In this document: positions 53,477 to 60,465 of the stretch, one piece after another
Numbering within the stretch: position 1 is the stretch's first letter
How the letters are laid out: each line of letters begins with the position of its first letter
Assembly: GCF_947503125.1 (NCBI RefSeq)
Contig: NZ_CANNCR010000025.1
Span: forward strand, 1-60,617
Origin: an uncultured Metabacillus sp.
GTDB lineage: Bacteria > Bacillota > Bacilli > Bacillales > Bacillaceae
Direction: 5' to 3'
Length of the DNA: 60,617 nt
The notes under the pieces: model-generated
What the model saw: the letters and a program-made list of their open reading frames with translations, nothing else
What the model was told of the DNA's origin: nothing
Databases searched by the model: none
Position numbers and translations under genes: made by a program

Positions 53477-54630
53477 AAACATTTGAAGGGTACCGGAGAA
53501 AAAATGGAAGTGTTGGCGTAAGAAACCATGTGATTGTTATCAATACTGTTGGTGAATTAGCAGGTCTTACAAAGAAATTAGCCCAGCTTGTCCCAGGTGT
53601 TATTCCAGTAGCACACCAAGCAGGAAAAGCCCAGTATCCCGAAGATTTAGAACAGACCATCCGAACGCTGAAAGGGACCGCAGGCCATCCAAATGTGAGC
53701 GCTGCACTTTTTCTAGGGATGGGTGAGAATGACCCTGCTGAAGAAATTGTCTCATTCCTGAAAAGTGATGGCCATCATGTTCATGCTATTACATTTCAGA
53801 AAAATAAAACAATCACTGATGTTCTTAAGGAAGGAAAACTGTGGCTCGAAAAGGCATTGGAACGGAGCCGTAATGAAAAGAAAGAAACAGCAGATATAAC
53901 AGAATTAATCATCGGGCTAGAATGCGGCGGATCTGACGCTTGGTCTGGAATCACCGCAAACCCAGCAATTGGTGCTTGTTCTGATGCGGTTGTAAGAGAT
54001 GGAGGTACTAGTATTCTAGCTGAGACGACTGAAGCAATAGGCGCGGAACATATTTTAGCCAATCGTGCAATAAATCCAAATGTAGGAAAAAAATTTCTCG
54101 AAATTGTAAAGGACTATGAGGATAGAATTAAAGATACCGGAGAAGATATAAGATCCGCAAATCCTACACCAGGAAATATGGCAGGAGGCTTAACTACACT
54201 CGAAGAAAAATCATTGGGGTGTATTAAAAAAGGAGGCAATTCTACTTTAATGGAAGTGGTTTCTTATGCTGAAAAGCCTACAGAAAAAGGGTTTATCTTT
54301 ATGGATACACCAGGCTACGATGTTGAATCGGTAGCTGGGCTTGCGGCAGGAGGAGCGCAAATTGTCTTATTCTCCACTGGTAAAGGCTCTCCTACTGGTT
54401 CTCCTATCGTACCGGTAATAAAGATCGGAACTAATCCAAGACTCTACGAGATCATGTCTGAACATATCGATGTAAATGCCGGGAAAATAATTGATGGTAT
54501 GAACACCATTGATGAAATTGGGGAAGAAATCTATCTAAAAGTGATGGAAACAGCGAATGGCGCCTTTACCGCATCTGAAAAACATAATAATCAAGAATTT
54601 GCGATTTGGAGATTGGCCGAAACGATTTAA
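53473..54630 (+). CDS. UxaA-family dehydratase large subunit, variant B (keeps CGGSD, lacks the other Cys)
   Basis: The 385-residue protein shows the family blocks GVRNHV, ECGGSDAWSGITANPAIGA (Cys about 151), NPTPGNMAGGLTTLEEKSLG, FMDTPGYDVES and AGGAQIVLFSTGKGSPTGSP. In the first two blocks the usual cysteines are lost: HQAGKAQ replaces HxxGC and GMGENDP replaces GLGCE. This is the mirror image of the subunit at 52016, so the two may build one active site with the SAF protein. The dehydratase substrate is not defined; an aldonate or aldarate is likely. Confidence 0.87.
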   Translation: MKTFEGYRRKNGSVGVRNHVIVINTVGELAGLTKKLAQLVPGVIPVAHQAGKAQYPEDLEQTIRTLKGTAGHPNVSAALFLGMGENDPAEEIVSFLKSDGHHVHAITFQKNKTITDVLKEGKLWLEKALERSRNEKKETADITELIIGLECGGSDAWSGITANPAIGACSDAVVRDGGTSILAETTEAIGAEHILANRAINPNVGKKFLEIVKDYEDRIKDTGEDIRSANPTPGNMAGGLTTLEEKSLGCIKKGGNSTLMEVVSYAEKPTEKGFIFMDTPGYDVESVAGLAAGGAQIVLFSTGKGSPTGSPIVPVIKIGTNPRLYEIMSEHIDVNAGKIIDGMNTIDEIGEEIYLKVMETANGAFTASEKHNNQEFAIWRLAETI

Positions 54631-54691
54631 TAGTTTCTCTATTCAAGCAAACAAGAATGAAAATAGATAATTTAACGTTTGATTGAAATTG

Positions 54692-54742
54692 AAAAGGGTT
54701 AGTCCTGCTGCAGGTTTATTGTAGGTAGGGGCTGACCCTTTT
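54692..54742 (+). terminator. Terminator of the acid-sugar module
   Basis: AAAAGGGTTAGTCC and GGGGCTGACCCTTTT pair with a few mismatches around a loop of about 20 bases and end in T residues. Confidence 0.8.
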
Positions 54743-54793
54743 ACATTTTTAGTAAATAATTTTGTTAAAGGTCTTAAAAAGATTATTAAATTG

Positions 54794-54841
54794 TTGCATT
54801 CTTACATTCCATCTGCTAAAATCGTTTCATAGCTAACGATT
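54794..54841 (+). promoter_or_regulatory. Promoter and inverted repeat of the MarR/tyrZ unit
   Basis: TTGCAT (54794-54799), 17 bp and TAAAAT (54817-54822) give a promoter. An inverted repeat AATCGTT-N8-AACGATT at 54820-54841 overlaps the -10 and reaches the start codon, a suitable MarR operator. Confidence 0.6.
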
Positions 54842-55378
54842 ATGAAAATTCACGAGGTGAGGACTATCCATTCGTTTAACGAAGCAGGGGAATTGCTCCC
54901 AGAAGAGATCGACACAATCAATCTCCTGACGAAAACGCCTATTAGCTCATTAAACCTCGATGCCATTGCCGTTGTGACAAATATTTACCGGATTGCACAA
55001 GGCTTAAGAAATAAGATGGAACGCGAAGTCCTTGTGGAATACGGGTTGTCCTGGACATCCTTTTCCATCCTATATGATTTGTGGATCGGGAATTCGGTTG
55101 AAACGAAAAAATTAGCTGAGTCAGCTGGTGTAACAAAAGCAACCGTAAGCAATATTACGAATACACTGGAGCGCAAGGAATTGTGTTATCGAAAAGTGGA
55201 TACAAGGGACCGAAGAATCACATTTGTCACGATCACAGACAAAGGCAAGCAGGTAATGGAGGAGCTATATCCGAGATTTCATCAAGGCGAAGTGGAGATT
55301 GTCTCACAATTGACGCTTGATGAGCAAAAAGGCATGGCAGCATTGCTTAGAAGAATCATTCGAGAAAATCAGTTTTAA
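54842..55378 (+). CDS. MarR-family transcriptional regulator (YwaE-like)
   Basis: The 178-residue protein has a MarR winged helix (YGLSWTSFSILYDLWIGNSV, LAESAGVTKATVSNITNTLE, CYRKVDTRDRRITFVTITDK). An N-terminal extension of about 35 residues precedes the dimer helix; a start further in is possible because the binding site is weak. In B. subtilis a MarR gene (ywaE) stands directly before tyrZ, and here too a tyrosine T-box and tyrZ follow. Confidence 0.88.
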   Translation: MKIHEVRTIHSFNEAGELLPEEIDTINLLTKTPISSLNLDAIAVVTNIYRIAQGLRNKMEREVLVEYGLSWTSFSILYDLWIGNSVETKKLAESAGVTKATVSNITNTLERKELCYRKVDTRDRRITFVTITDKGKQVMEELYPRFHQGEVEIVSQLTLDEQKGMAALLRRIIRENQF

Positions 55379-55386
55379 TTTAATAG

Positions 55387-55606
55387 GAAAAAAGCGCTGA
55401 GAGGAAAAGAAATAGTCGTTATCTCCCTGTAATCAGAGAGTCGATGGGTGGTGCGAATCGACACAAAGATAACACGAATTACACTCCTTGAGCTTTCTTT
55501 GCGAAATTGCCGCAAAGAACGGGTGACCGTTAATCATTGAGCGGAAGAATGATATTCTTCAATAAGGGTGGTACCGAGTGCAAATGTTAACCACGTCCCT
55601 TTTTCG
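55387..55606 (+). promoter_or_regulatory. Tyrosine T-box riboswitch, 3-prime part split off by a mobile element
   Basis: The leader contains stem I (with the loop sequence GGTGCGAATCGACAC), a specifier loop with GAATTACACTCC giving codon TAC (55480-55482) for tyrosine, and the T-box AAGGGTGGTACCGAG at 55564-55578. The terminator's left arm AACCACGTCCC (55589-55599) is present, but its right arm GGGATGTGGTT is now at 58821-58831 beyond a 3.2 kb insertion. The riboswitch can no longer terminate as designed. Confidence 0.88.
55598..55606 (+). repeat. Target-site duplication, left copy
   Basis: CCTTTTTCG, repeated exactly at 58813-58821. Removing one copy and the element restores the continuous T-box terminator AACCACGTCCCTTTTTCGGG. 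Confidence 0.9.
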
Positions 55607-55632
55607 TAACGGGTTCAGTTTAAAGGTGCAAA
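55607..55632 (+). repeat. Left terminal inverted repeat
   Basis: TAACGGGTTCAGTTTAAAGG followed by TGCAAA. It pairs with the right end at 58787-58812 with about three mismatches. Confidence 0.85.
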
Positions 55633-55648
55633 CAAGTAAAAATTAAGC

Positions 55649-55692
55649 AAAAAAGCATTGGAATTCACAAATGAATTTCAATGCTTTTTTTA
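55649..55692 (+). terminator. Terminator-like hairpin inside the left end of the element
   Basis: AAAAAGCATTG and CAATGCTTTTTT pair (with an inner AATTC/GAATT stem) and end in a T run. It would block transcription entering from the tyrZ T-box, and from the opposite direction too. Confidence 0.85.
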
Positions 55693-55795
55693 TTATAGTA
55701 TCAATGTTTATGGAGAATTTTTATTTTTTTCGCACCTGAATCCGCATACAAAATCATATATATGGAAATAATTATTGTAGGGTAAGTGAATTGAT

Positions 55796-55812
55796 TGTGA
55801 TTTATAATGTGA
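55796..55812 (+). repeat. Subterminal direct repeat, left copy
   Basis: TGTGATTTATAATGTGA. A copy with one difference is at 58727-58743 in the same orientation, and a shorter TGTGATTT occurs at 55820. Candidate transposase or accessory-protein binding sites. Confidence 0.6.
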
Positions 55813-55849
55813 AATTGTATGTGATTTGAAAATGGAGGTAAAAGTCCTG

Positions 55850-56101
55850 ATGGGAATGAAATTTATAGAGCCAAAAAACAGAAGAGCGGAGAAGGTTGGT
55901 TGGAAAATATCTGAACGGACCCGTTCGATTGTGAAATATTATGCGGAATATACAGAGTTTACGGAAGAGGAAATTGTCGATGAGTTTTTGCTCAATATCT
56001 TGAATGATAAGAAATTTCTAAAGTGGGTGGAGAGTAAACGCTATAACAAGCGGATTTTAGCACAAATCTTTGATATGGAGGATGATGAAAACATTGGCTA
56101 A
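55850..56101 (+). CDS. Small helical accessory protein of the transposon
   Basis: The 83-residue protein (MGMKFIEPKNRRAEKVGWKI, then SERTRSIVKYYAEYTEFTEE) is basic at the start and has two or three helices, with a ribbon-helix-helix-like pattern ERTRSIVKYYAEYTEFTEEE. GGAGG lies 11 bases before the ATG at 55850; an upstream TTG at 55826 is also open. Its 3-prime end overlaps the transposase start by about 20 bases, so translation is coupled. It may be a DNA-binding regulator of transposition; this is inference. Confidence 0.7.
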   Translation: MGMKFIEPKNRRAEKVGWKISERTRSIVKYYAEYTEFTEEEIVDEFLLNILNDKKFLKWVESKRYNKRILAQIFDMEDDENIG

Positions 56102-58043
56102 ACTAAAACGATTGGCTACCAAATTAGATGATACAGTTGAAATCTTTGAACCTGTTTCATCTGAAGAATTATTGGACAGGCATCTTGACTATCCAATGCT
56201 TAGCCCCAGACATTTTTCGCAAAAATACAATAAATTGTTTGAACCAATAGAATTTGTGTTCAATGGTCAAATCCACAAGATTCAATTCAATTATTGTGTT
56301 AATCCTTATTGTTTGTGGTTCGGTCAGCCCCAAAAGAGATTCGAAGAGATAAAGAATAAACCGAGTCGATATAAATTAAGCAGTAAAGGAAAAGGTAAAT
56401 CAGATGTGATTGTCTGTAATCCAAATCGCCAAACTCATCCCAACAAGAAAACTCATAACTGTACAGTCACTCCTGTTTCCAATTGGTCCGTAGCAGAAGA
56501 AATAAAGCGATTAGCTACGATGGACATTGTGAAGGATATTGAACCAGATTATGTTTTTCATAATATAGGGTGTGTGAATGAAGATTTTACGCCTTTCACA
56601 CATCAAAAGTTCTTTTATCGCAGAGGAACAAGTAGCGGTGGTTCACAGAAATGGCAGTGCAAAGAATGCAAGAAAATAACAAATGTTCTTCCGAACAGAG
56701 AACAGAAATTTACCTACCATCAAAAAAAGAATGACATAATGCCAATGTTCGCCAAAATGCTCTTGAATCGTTCCCCTGTAAGCAGAACGTGTGAGGCTTT
56801 GGATATTGCACCCCAAACTTACTATCATAAGTTGGAATGGCTGTATCGCAGATGTCTTGAATTCCTCGAACGGTATGAACACAAGCCTTTAAAGACGATG
56901 GAATTTGATTCTCTTTGGCTTAATACGGATAAGCTGGTATACAATCTGAATAATGTTCGAAAAAAGGGTCACGGAGGATTGCGGTACGATAATCTTGAAG
57001 ATAAATTAATGCAAACGCATATTGTCGTAACTGGAGATATTGATACGGGCTATATATTTCGGTCAGATGTTGCTTATGATTGGACCATCACGATAGATGA
57101 TGTTCACGAAGATACTCTTTATTACAGGGAAGACCATCTTTATGAGTTTTCAAGAAAAAATGCACGGCTACGGTTCTCCTATTCACCGCAACCGCCTACT
57201 GAGAAAGATGATGAAACTGACTTTGAATTTGAACTATTGCAGAGTAATTTTCATAGAAGGAAAAAATATATAGACGGACTTCATACAAACTCCAATTACA
57301 CGGCACTCGCCCATCTTTGGTTGATTAAACAGACTCTCCATTCTCGAAAATGGCGGTTTGTATCAGATGAAGATGATACCATTATGAAGGCTATCTATCG
57401 GGCATTTAACGACGAAATCCTTTCAGGTGAGGCTCATCATTTCCTTTGTAAGATTGACCGTGAAAAAGACCTTCCAGAAGCGTATAAGGAATACCTTACG
57501 GCTGCATCCAAACTAAAGGCTTGGGGAGAATTAAATGGTTTCGAGGAACTGTCTTTAAAGAAATTGGCATTATTAAAGATAATGTATGAGTTGAAAGGAC
57601 AACCTCTATACAGGGTCTTATCTGACGGAGCACAGACCTATAAGGTTTGGGCAAAGAATCCAGTAGAACATCCTCTGCCCCCATCGGATAAGGGATATTT
57701 TTCAGTGGATTGCACAACAGATATAAGTTCTCTTTCGGATGAATATGTTGCAAATATGTTCTTTAAGGTCAGCGATAGACCTACAAGCAATTTTATGCAG
57801 ATGATTCGGAGGAGGTTGTCCATCCTTGAAAGACCATTGGTAACGGCAAGAGGTGGTGGAAAAAGTTATATCTATGCAAACTTTAACCCTAAGTATGCTC
57901 AAATGTCACTCACCATCTTACGCACTTATTACAACTTCTGTTTAAAAATGAAAACAAAGGGAAAGGAAAAGTTAACACCTGCTCAACAATTAGGGTTAAC
58001 AGACAAGCAATTTACACTAAATGATATTTTATACTTCAAGTAA
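56082..58043 (+). CDS. Transposase with zinc fingers and DDE-like catalytic core
   Basis: The 653-residue protein has cysteine pairs typical of zinc ribbons (CVNPYC near residue 75 and QCKECKK near 195 with C in NIGCVNE), a helix-turn-helix LNRSPVSRTCEALDIAPQTY at about 230-250, and a likely catalytic triad: Asp in TMEFDSLWLN (about 276), Asp in FVSDEDDTI (about 429-432), Glu in LSILERPLVTARG (about 583), followed by YYNFC and LTPAQQLGL, which close DDE cores. Several starts are possible (ATG 56082 or 56085, TTG 56070 or 56094); GGAGG at 56077 favours 56085 or 56094. A terminator follows. The family could not be named. Confidence 0.8.
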   Translation: MMKTLAKLKRLATKLDDTVEIFEPVSSEELLDRHLDYPMLSPRHFSQKYNKLFEPIEFVFNGQIHKIQFNYCVNPYCLWFGQPQKRFEEIKNKPSRYKLSSKGKGKSDVIVCNPNRQTHPNKKTHNCTVTPVSNWSVAEEIKRLATMDIVKDIEPDYVFHNIGCVNEDFTPFTHQKFFYRRGTSSGGSQKWQCKECKKITNVLPNREQKFTYHQKKNDIMPMFAKMLLNRSPVSRTCEALDIAPQTYYHKLEWLYRRCLEFLERYEHKPLKTMEFDSLWLNTDKLVYNLNNVRKKGHGGLRYDNLEDKLMQTHIVVTGDIDTGYIFRSDVAYDWTITIDDVHEDTLYYREDHLYEFSRKNARLRFSYSPQPPTEKDDETDFEFELLQSNFHRRKKYIDGLHTNSNYTALAHLWLIKQTLHSRKWRFVSDEDDTIMKAIYRAFNDEILSGEAHHFLCKIDREKDLPEAYKEYLTAASKLKAWGELNGFEELSLKKLALLKIMYELKGQPLYRVLSDGAQTYKVWAKNPVEHPLPPSDKGYFSVDCTTDISSLSDEYVANMFFKVSDRPTSNFMQMIRRRLSILERPLVTARGGGKSYIYANFNPKYAQMSLTILRTYYNFCLKMKTKGKEKLTPAQQLGLTDKQFTLNDILYFK

Positions 58044-58071
58044 ATCGTCTATTTTTTATGGACGATTTTTT
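58042..58071 (+). terminator. Terminator of the transposase gene
   Basis: AAATCGTC/GACGATTT stem with a loop of about 11 bases, ending in T residues. Confidence 0.8.
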
Positions 58072-58153
58072 AGGTTAATTGGATTTTTATGTTAATATTT
58101 ATTAGGGATATATTTTTAGAAAATACAATTAATTCAATGAGAGGATGAAAGAA

Positions 58154-58657
58154 ATGGCTATGTCAGACTACTATGGAAAATTAAGAGATAAACTTGGTTC
58201 AGACTTGATTTTTATGCCGTGTGTAGCAGGAATAGTTCGGAATGAATTTGGAGAAATCTTATTTCAGAACAAAGGGAACGGAGAAAAGTGGAGTCTGCCT
58301 GCTGGGGCGATAGAACTTGGGGAAGCACCTGCTGAAGCTGTGGTTCGAGAAGTTTGGGAAGAAACGGGTCTATATGTTACTCCCAAAAAATTATTAGGAG
58401 TATTTGGCGGAAAGGACTTTCGTTATCAGTATCCAAATGGTCATAAAGTTGAGTATAATGTGTTCTTATTTGAATGTGAAGTTCAAAGTGGAGAACTAAA
58501 CCCGATAGACGATGAAACCTTTGAATTACGCTATTTCAACTTAAATGAAATGCCTGAACTTGCATTACCATATCCTAAATCAGTTTTCGAGTTGCCTTCT
58601 GAGGAAATATTCTTCCAGTGGAACGATGGATGGTTAGAGAAACTTAAACAGTCCTAA
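58154..58657 (+). CDS. Nudix hydrolase carried by the transposon
   Basis: The 167-residue protein has a complete Nudix box G-x5-E-x7-REVWEETGL (GAIELGEAPAEAVVREVWEE, about residues 54-76), preceded by WSLPAG. Nudix enzymes hydrolyse nucleoside-diphosphate derivatives, including toxic or oxidised nucleotides. GAGAGG lies nine bases before the ATG at 58154, favouring it over 58145. It is a passenger rather than a transposition gene; its benefit to the element is unknown. Confidence 0.88.
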   Translation: MAMSDYYGKLRDKLGSDLIFMPCVAGIVRNEFGEILFQNKGNGEKWSLPAGAIELGEAPAEAVVREVWEETGLYVTPKKLLGVFGGKDFRYQYPNGHKVEYNVFLFECEVQSGELNPIDDETFELRYFNLNEMPELALPYPKSVFELPSEEIFFQWNDGWLEKLKQS

Positions 58658-58683
58658 TTAGTTAAAAAACACCAATACAAGTC

Positions 58684-58712
58684 AAAAGGAGCTTAGAATT
58701 AAGCTCCTTTTT
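58684..58712 (+). terminator. Terminator of the Nudix gene
   Basis: AAAAGGAGCTT and AAGCTCCTTTT form a perfect stem with a six-base loop and T run. Confidence 0.9.
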
Positions 58713-58726
58713 AGTGTGTATTATTA

Positions 58727-58743
58727 TGTGATTTATGATGTGA
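58727..58743 (+). repeat. Subterminal direct repeat, right copy
   Basis: TGTGATTTATGATGTGA, one base different from the copy at 55796-55812. Confidence 0.6.
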
Positions 58744-58786
58744 CATAGGTGAGAAATAAAATGATATTTAAATTGCTAATCATCTT

Positions 58787-58812
58787 TTTGCACCTCAAAA
58801 GTGAACCCGTTA
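58787..58812 (+). repeat. Right terminal inverted repeat
   Basis: TTTGCACCTCAAAAGTGAAC and CCGTTA; on the minus strand TAACGGGTTCACTTTTGAGG and TGCAAA, matching the left end. Confidence 0.85.
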
Positions 58813-58821
58813 CCTTTTTCG
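58813..58821 (+). repeat. Target-site duplication, right copy
   Basis: CCTTTTTCG, identical to 55598-55606. The right arm of the old T-box terminator, GGGATGTGGTT plus a nine-T run, follows at once. Confidence 0.9.
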
Positions 58822-58862
58822 GGATGTGGTTTTTTTTTATTCATTTTTAGGAGGGAAAAATA

Positions 58863-60094
58863 ATGAGTCAATTAACTGTTGAACAGAGAAATGAAGTCAA
58901 AAGGCAGATGGCGATTTATAGCCAAGGTGTACAAGAAATCATACCAAGTGAAGAGTTAGAAAAGAAAGTAGCACGTCCATTCTTGAAAATCGGCCATTAA
59001 AAATAAAGCTGGGGCTGGATCCGTCTGCTCCAGATGTCCATCTAGGTCATACGGTCGTTTTAAACAAGCTTCGACAATTTCAAGAAAATGGCCATATGAT
59101 TCAACTGATTATCGGCGACTTTACCGGAAAAATCGGTGATCCGACAGGAAAGTCCGTTGCGAGAAAGCAATTAACCGATGAAGAGGTTCAACACAATGCG
59201 AAGACTTACTTCGAACAATTTGCCAAAATTATCGACATGTCAAAGGTAGAGCTGCATTACAACTCGAAGTGGCTGTCTAAATTGAATTTTGAGGATGTGA
59301 TTCAATTAGCGGGAAAAATAACCGTTGCCAGACTTTTAGAAAGAGATGACTTTGAAGAGAGGATTGCTTTTGGAAAACCGATTTCTCTGCACGAATTTTT
59401 CTACCCGTTAATGCAAGGCTATGATTCGGTTGAATTGGAATGTGATATTGAGCTCGGCGGGACAGATCAGCATTTCAACATCTTAATGGGCCGCCATTTT
59501 CAAGAGAAATTCGGAAAAGAAAAGCAAGTGGCGCTGCTCATGCCGTTATTAGAGGGACTTGACGGTGTAGAGAAGATGTCAAAATCAAAGAAAAATTACA
59601 TCGGCATCGACGAGAGCCCGCAAGAAATGTACGGAAAAGCGATGTCCATTCCAGATGAACTAATGATGAAATACTTCGAATTGGTAACAGATTGTACACC
59701 TGAGCAAATTCAAATGATCAAAGGCGAAGTAAACAGAGGGAAATTGCACCCTAGAGATGTGAAAATGCTATTAAGCAAAACGATCGTCCGTATGTACCAT
59801 GGCCAAGAAGCGGCTGAAAAAGCTGAACAGCATTTTGTTTCTGTCTTTCAACAACGTACACTTCCCGATGAGATACCGGTAGTTGAATGGCAAGGAACGA
59901 CTGAGATCTCGATCATCGATTTGCTTATGGCTCTAAACATGTTCACATCCAAAGGCGAAGCACGGAGAATGATTGAAAATCGAGGGGTTAAATTAAATGG
60001 TAACAAGGTCGAGGATACACAATTACAGGTTACTGTAACAAATGATTTAATCGTACAGGTTGGGAAGCGGAAATTTGTGAAAATAAAGATATAG
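58863..60094 (+). pseudogene. tyrZ: Tyrosyl-tRNA synthetase TyrZ, frameshifted near codon 38
   Basis: The start MSQLTVEQRNEVKRQMAIYS and the site AGGAGGG are normal. After KKVAR the frame is lost: one base is missing around 58971-58978, so the original frame stops at 58998-59000 after 45 codons. The -1 frame carries [19 protein letters not shown] and then the full enzyme: HLGHT (HIGH-class motif), [13 protein letters not shown] and a C-terminal S4-like domain (INRGVKLNG-type segment [16 protein letters not shown]). The expected length is about 410 residues. The upstream MarR gene and tyrosine T-box match ywaE-tyrZ of B. subtilis. A second synthetase (tyrS) must exist elsewhere if this copy is dead. 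Confidence 0.88.
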
Positions 60095-60096
60095 AG

Positions 60097-60130
60097 ACGA
60101 AAAAGGATCTTCTAGGAGATCCTTTTTCGT
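60097..60130. terminator. Bidirectional terminator after tyrZ
   Basis: ACGAAAAAGGATCT and AGATCCTTTTTCGT pair perfectly around a six-base loop, with A and T runs on both sides. Confidence 0.95.
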
Positions 60131-60168
60131 TATATTCAATGCTCTTAAAGATATCCGCTAAAACCAAA

Positions 60169-60465
60169 TTAGTCGTTGTCATCATAGTCATAAGAGTAAT
60201 AGCCGCCACCAGGGCCGCAACGGTAAACCCATCTACATTCGCGAACCCAGCGGCAACGAGGAGGTCGTGGTGGATAGAAACCCGGTCCAAATCCTTGTCC
60301 GTACCCTTGACCAAAGTCCGGTCCATAACCTTGTCCGTACCCTTGACCAAATCTTTGTCCATAACCCTGTCCGCCGTAAGGCTGCCCTAATGGCTGTTGT
60401 CTATCAAGGTTTTCATATTGGTTTATACCGTGAATATTCATTTCTGGGTAATCGTAGTAATACAA
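60169..60465 (-). CDS. Gly/Tyr/Gln-rich coat-like protein
   Basis: About 98 residues, beginning LYYYDYPEMNIHGINQYENL, with a central repeat of GQGYGQ variants (GQPYGGQGYGQRFGQGYGQG), a Pro/Arg/Cys segment (FYPPRPPRCRWVRECRWVYR with further Cys) and an acidic Tyr-rich end YYSYDYDDND. The composition is that of spore coat or crust proteins. AAAAGGAG lies 8-9 bases before a TTG at 60465 (the frame opens with GTG at 60474). No enzymatic motif is visible. Confidence 0.65.
   Translation of the reverse strand: MYYYDYPEMNIHGINQYENLDRQQPLGQPYGGQGYGQRFGQGYGQGYGPDFGQGYGQGFGPGFYPPRPPRCRWVRECRWVYRCGPGGGYYSYDYDDND

Larger units (their letters stand above)
55607..58812 (+). mobile_element. Unrecognised 3.2 kb transposon with small helical protein, DDE-like transposase and Nudix cargo
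   Basis: The element is 3206 bp long, bounded by imperfect inverted ends (TAACGGGTTCA plus about 15 further bases; about 23 of 26 match) and a 9-bp direct duplication of the target, CCTTTTTCG. It contains genes at 55850, 56082 and 58154, all on the plus strand, each followed by a hairpin. Two 17-bp near-identical direct repeats (TGTGATTTATxATGTGA) lie inside the ends. It inserted in the loop of the tyrZ T-box terminator. I cannot place the transposase in a named IS family from memory. Confidence 0.87.

Noticed and set aside
56082-58043. Reverse transcriptase, retron or defence gene in the 3.2 kb insertion
   Set aside because: No YxDD motif or RT blocks; zinc fingers, HTH and the D-D-E spacing with inverted ends and target duplication identify a DNA transposase.
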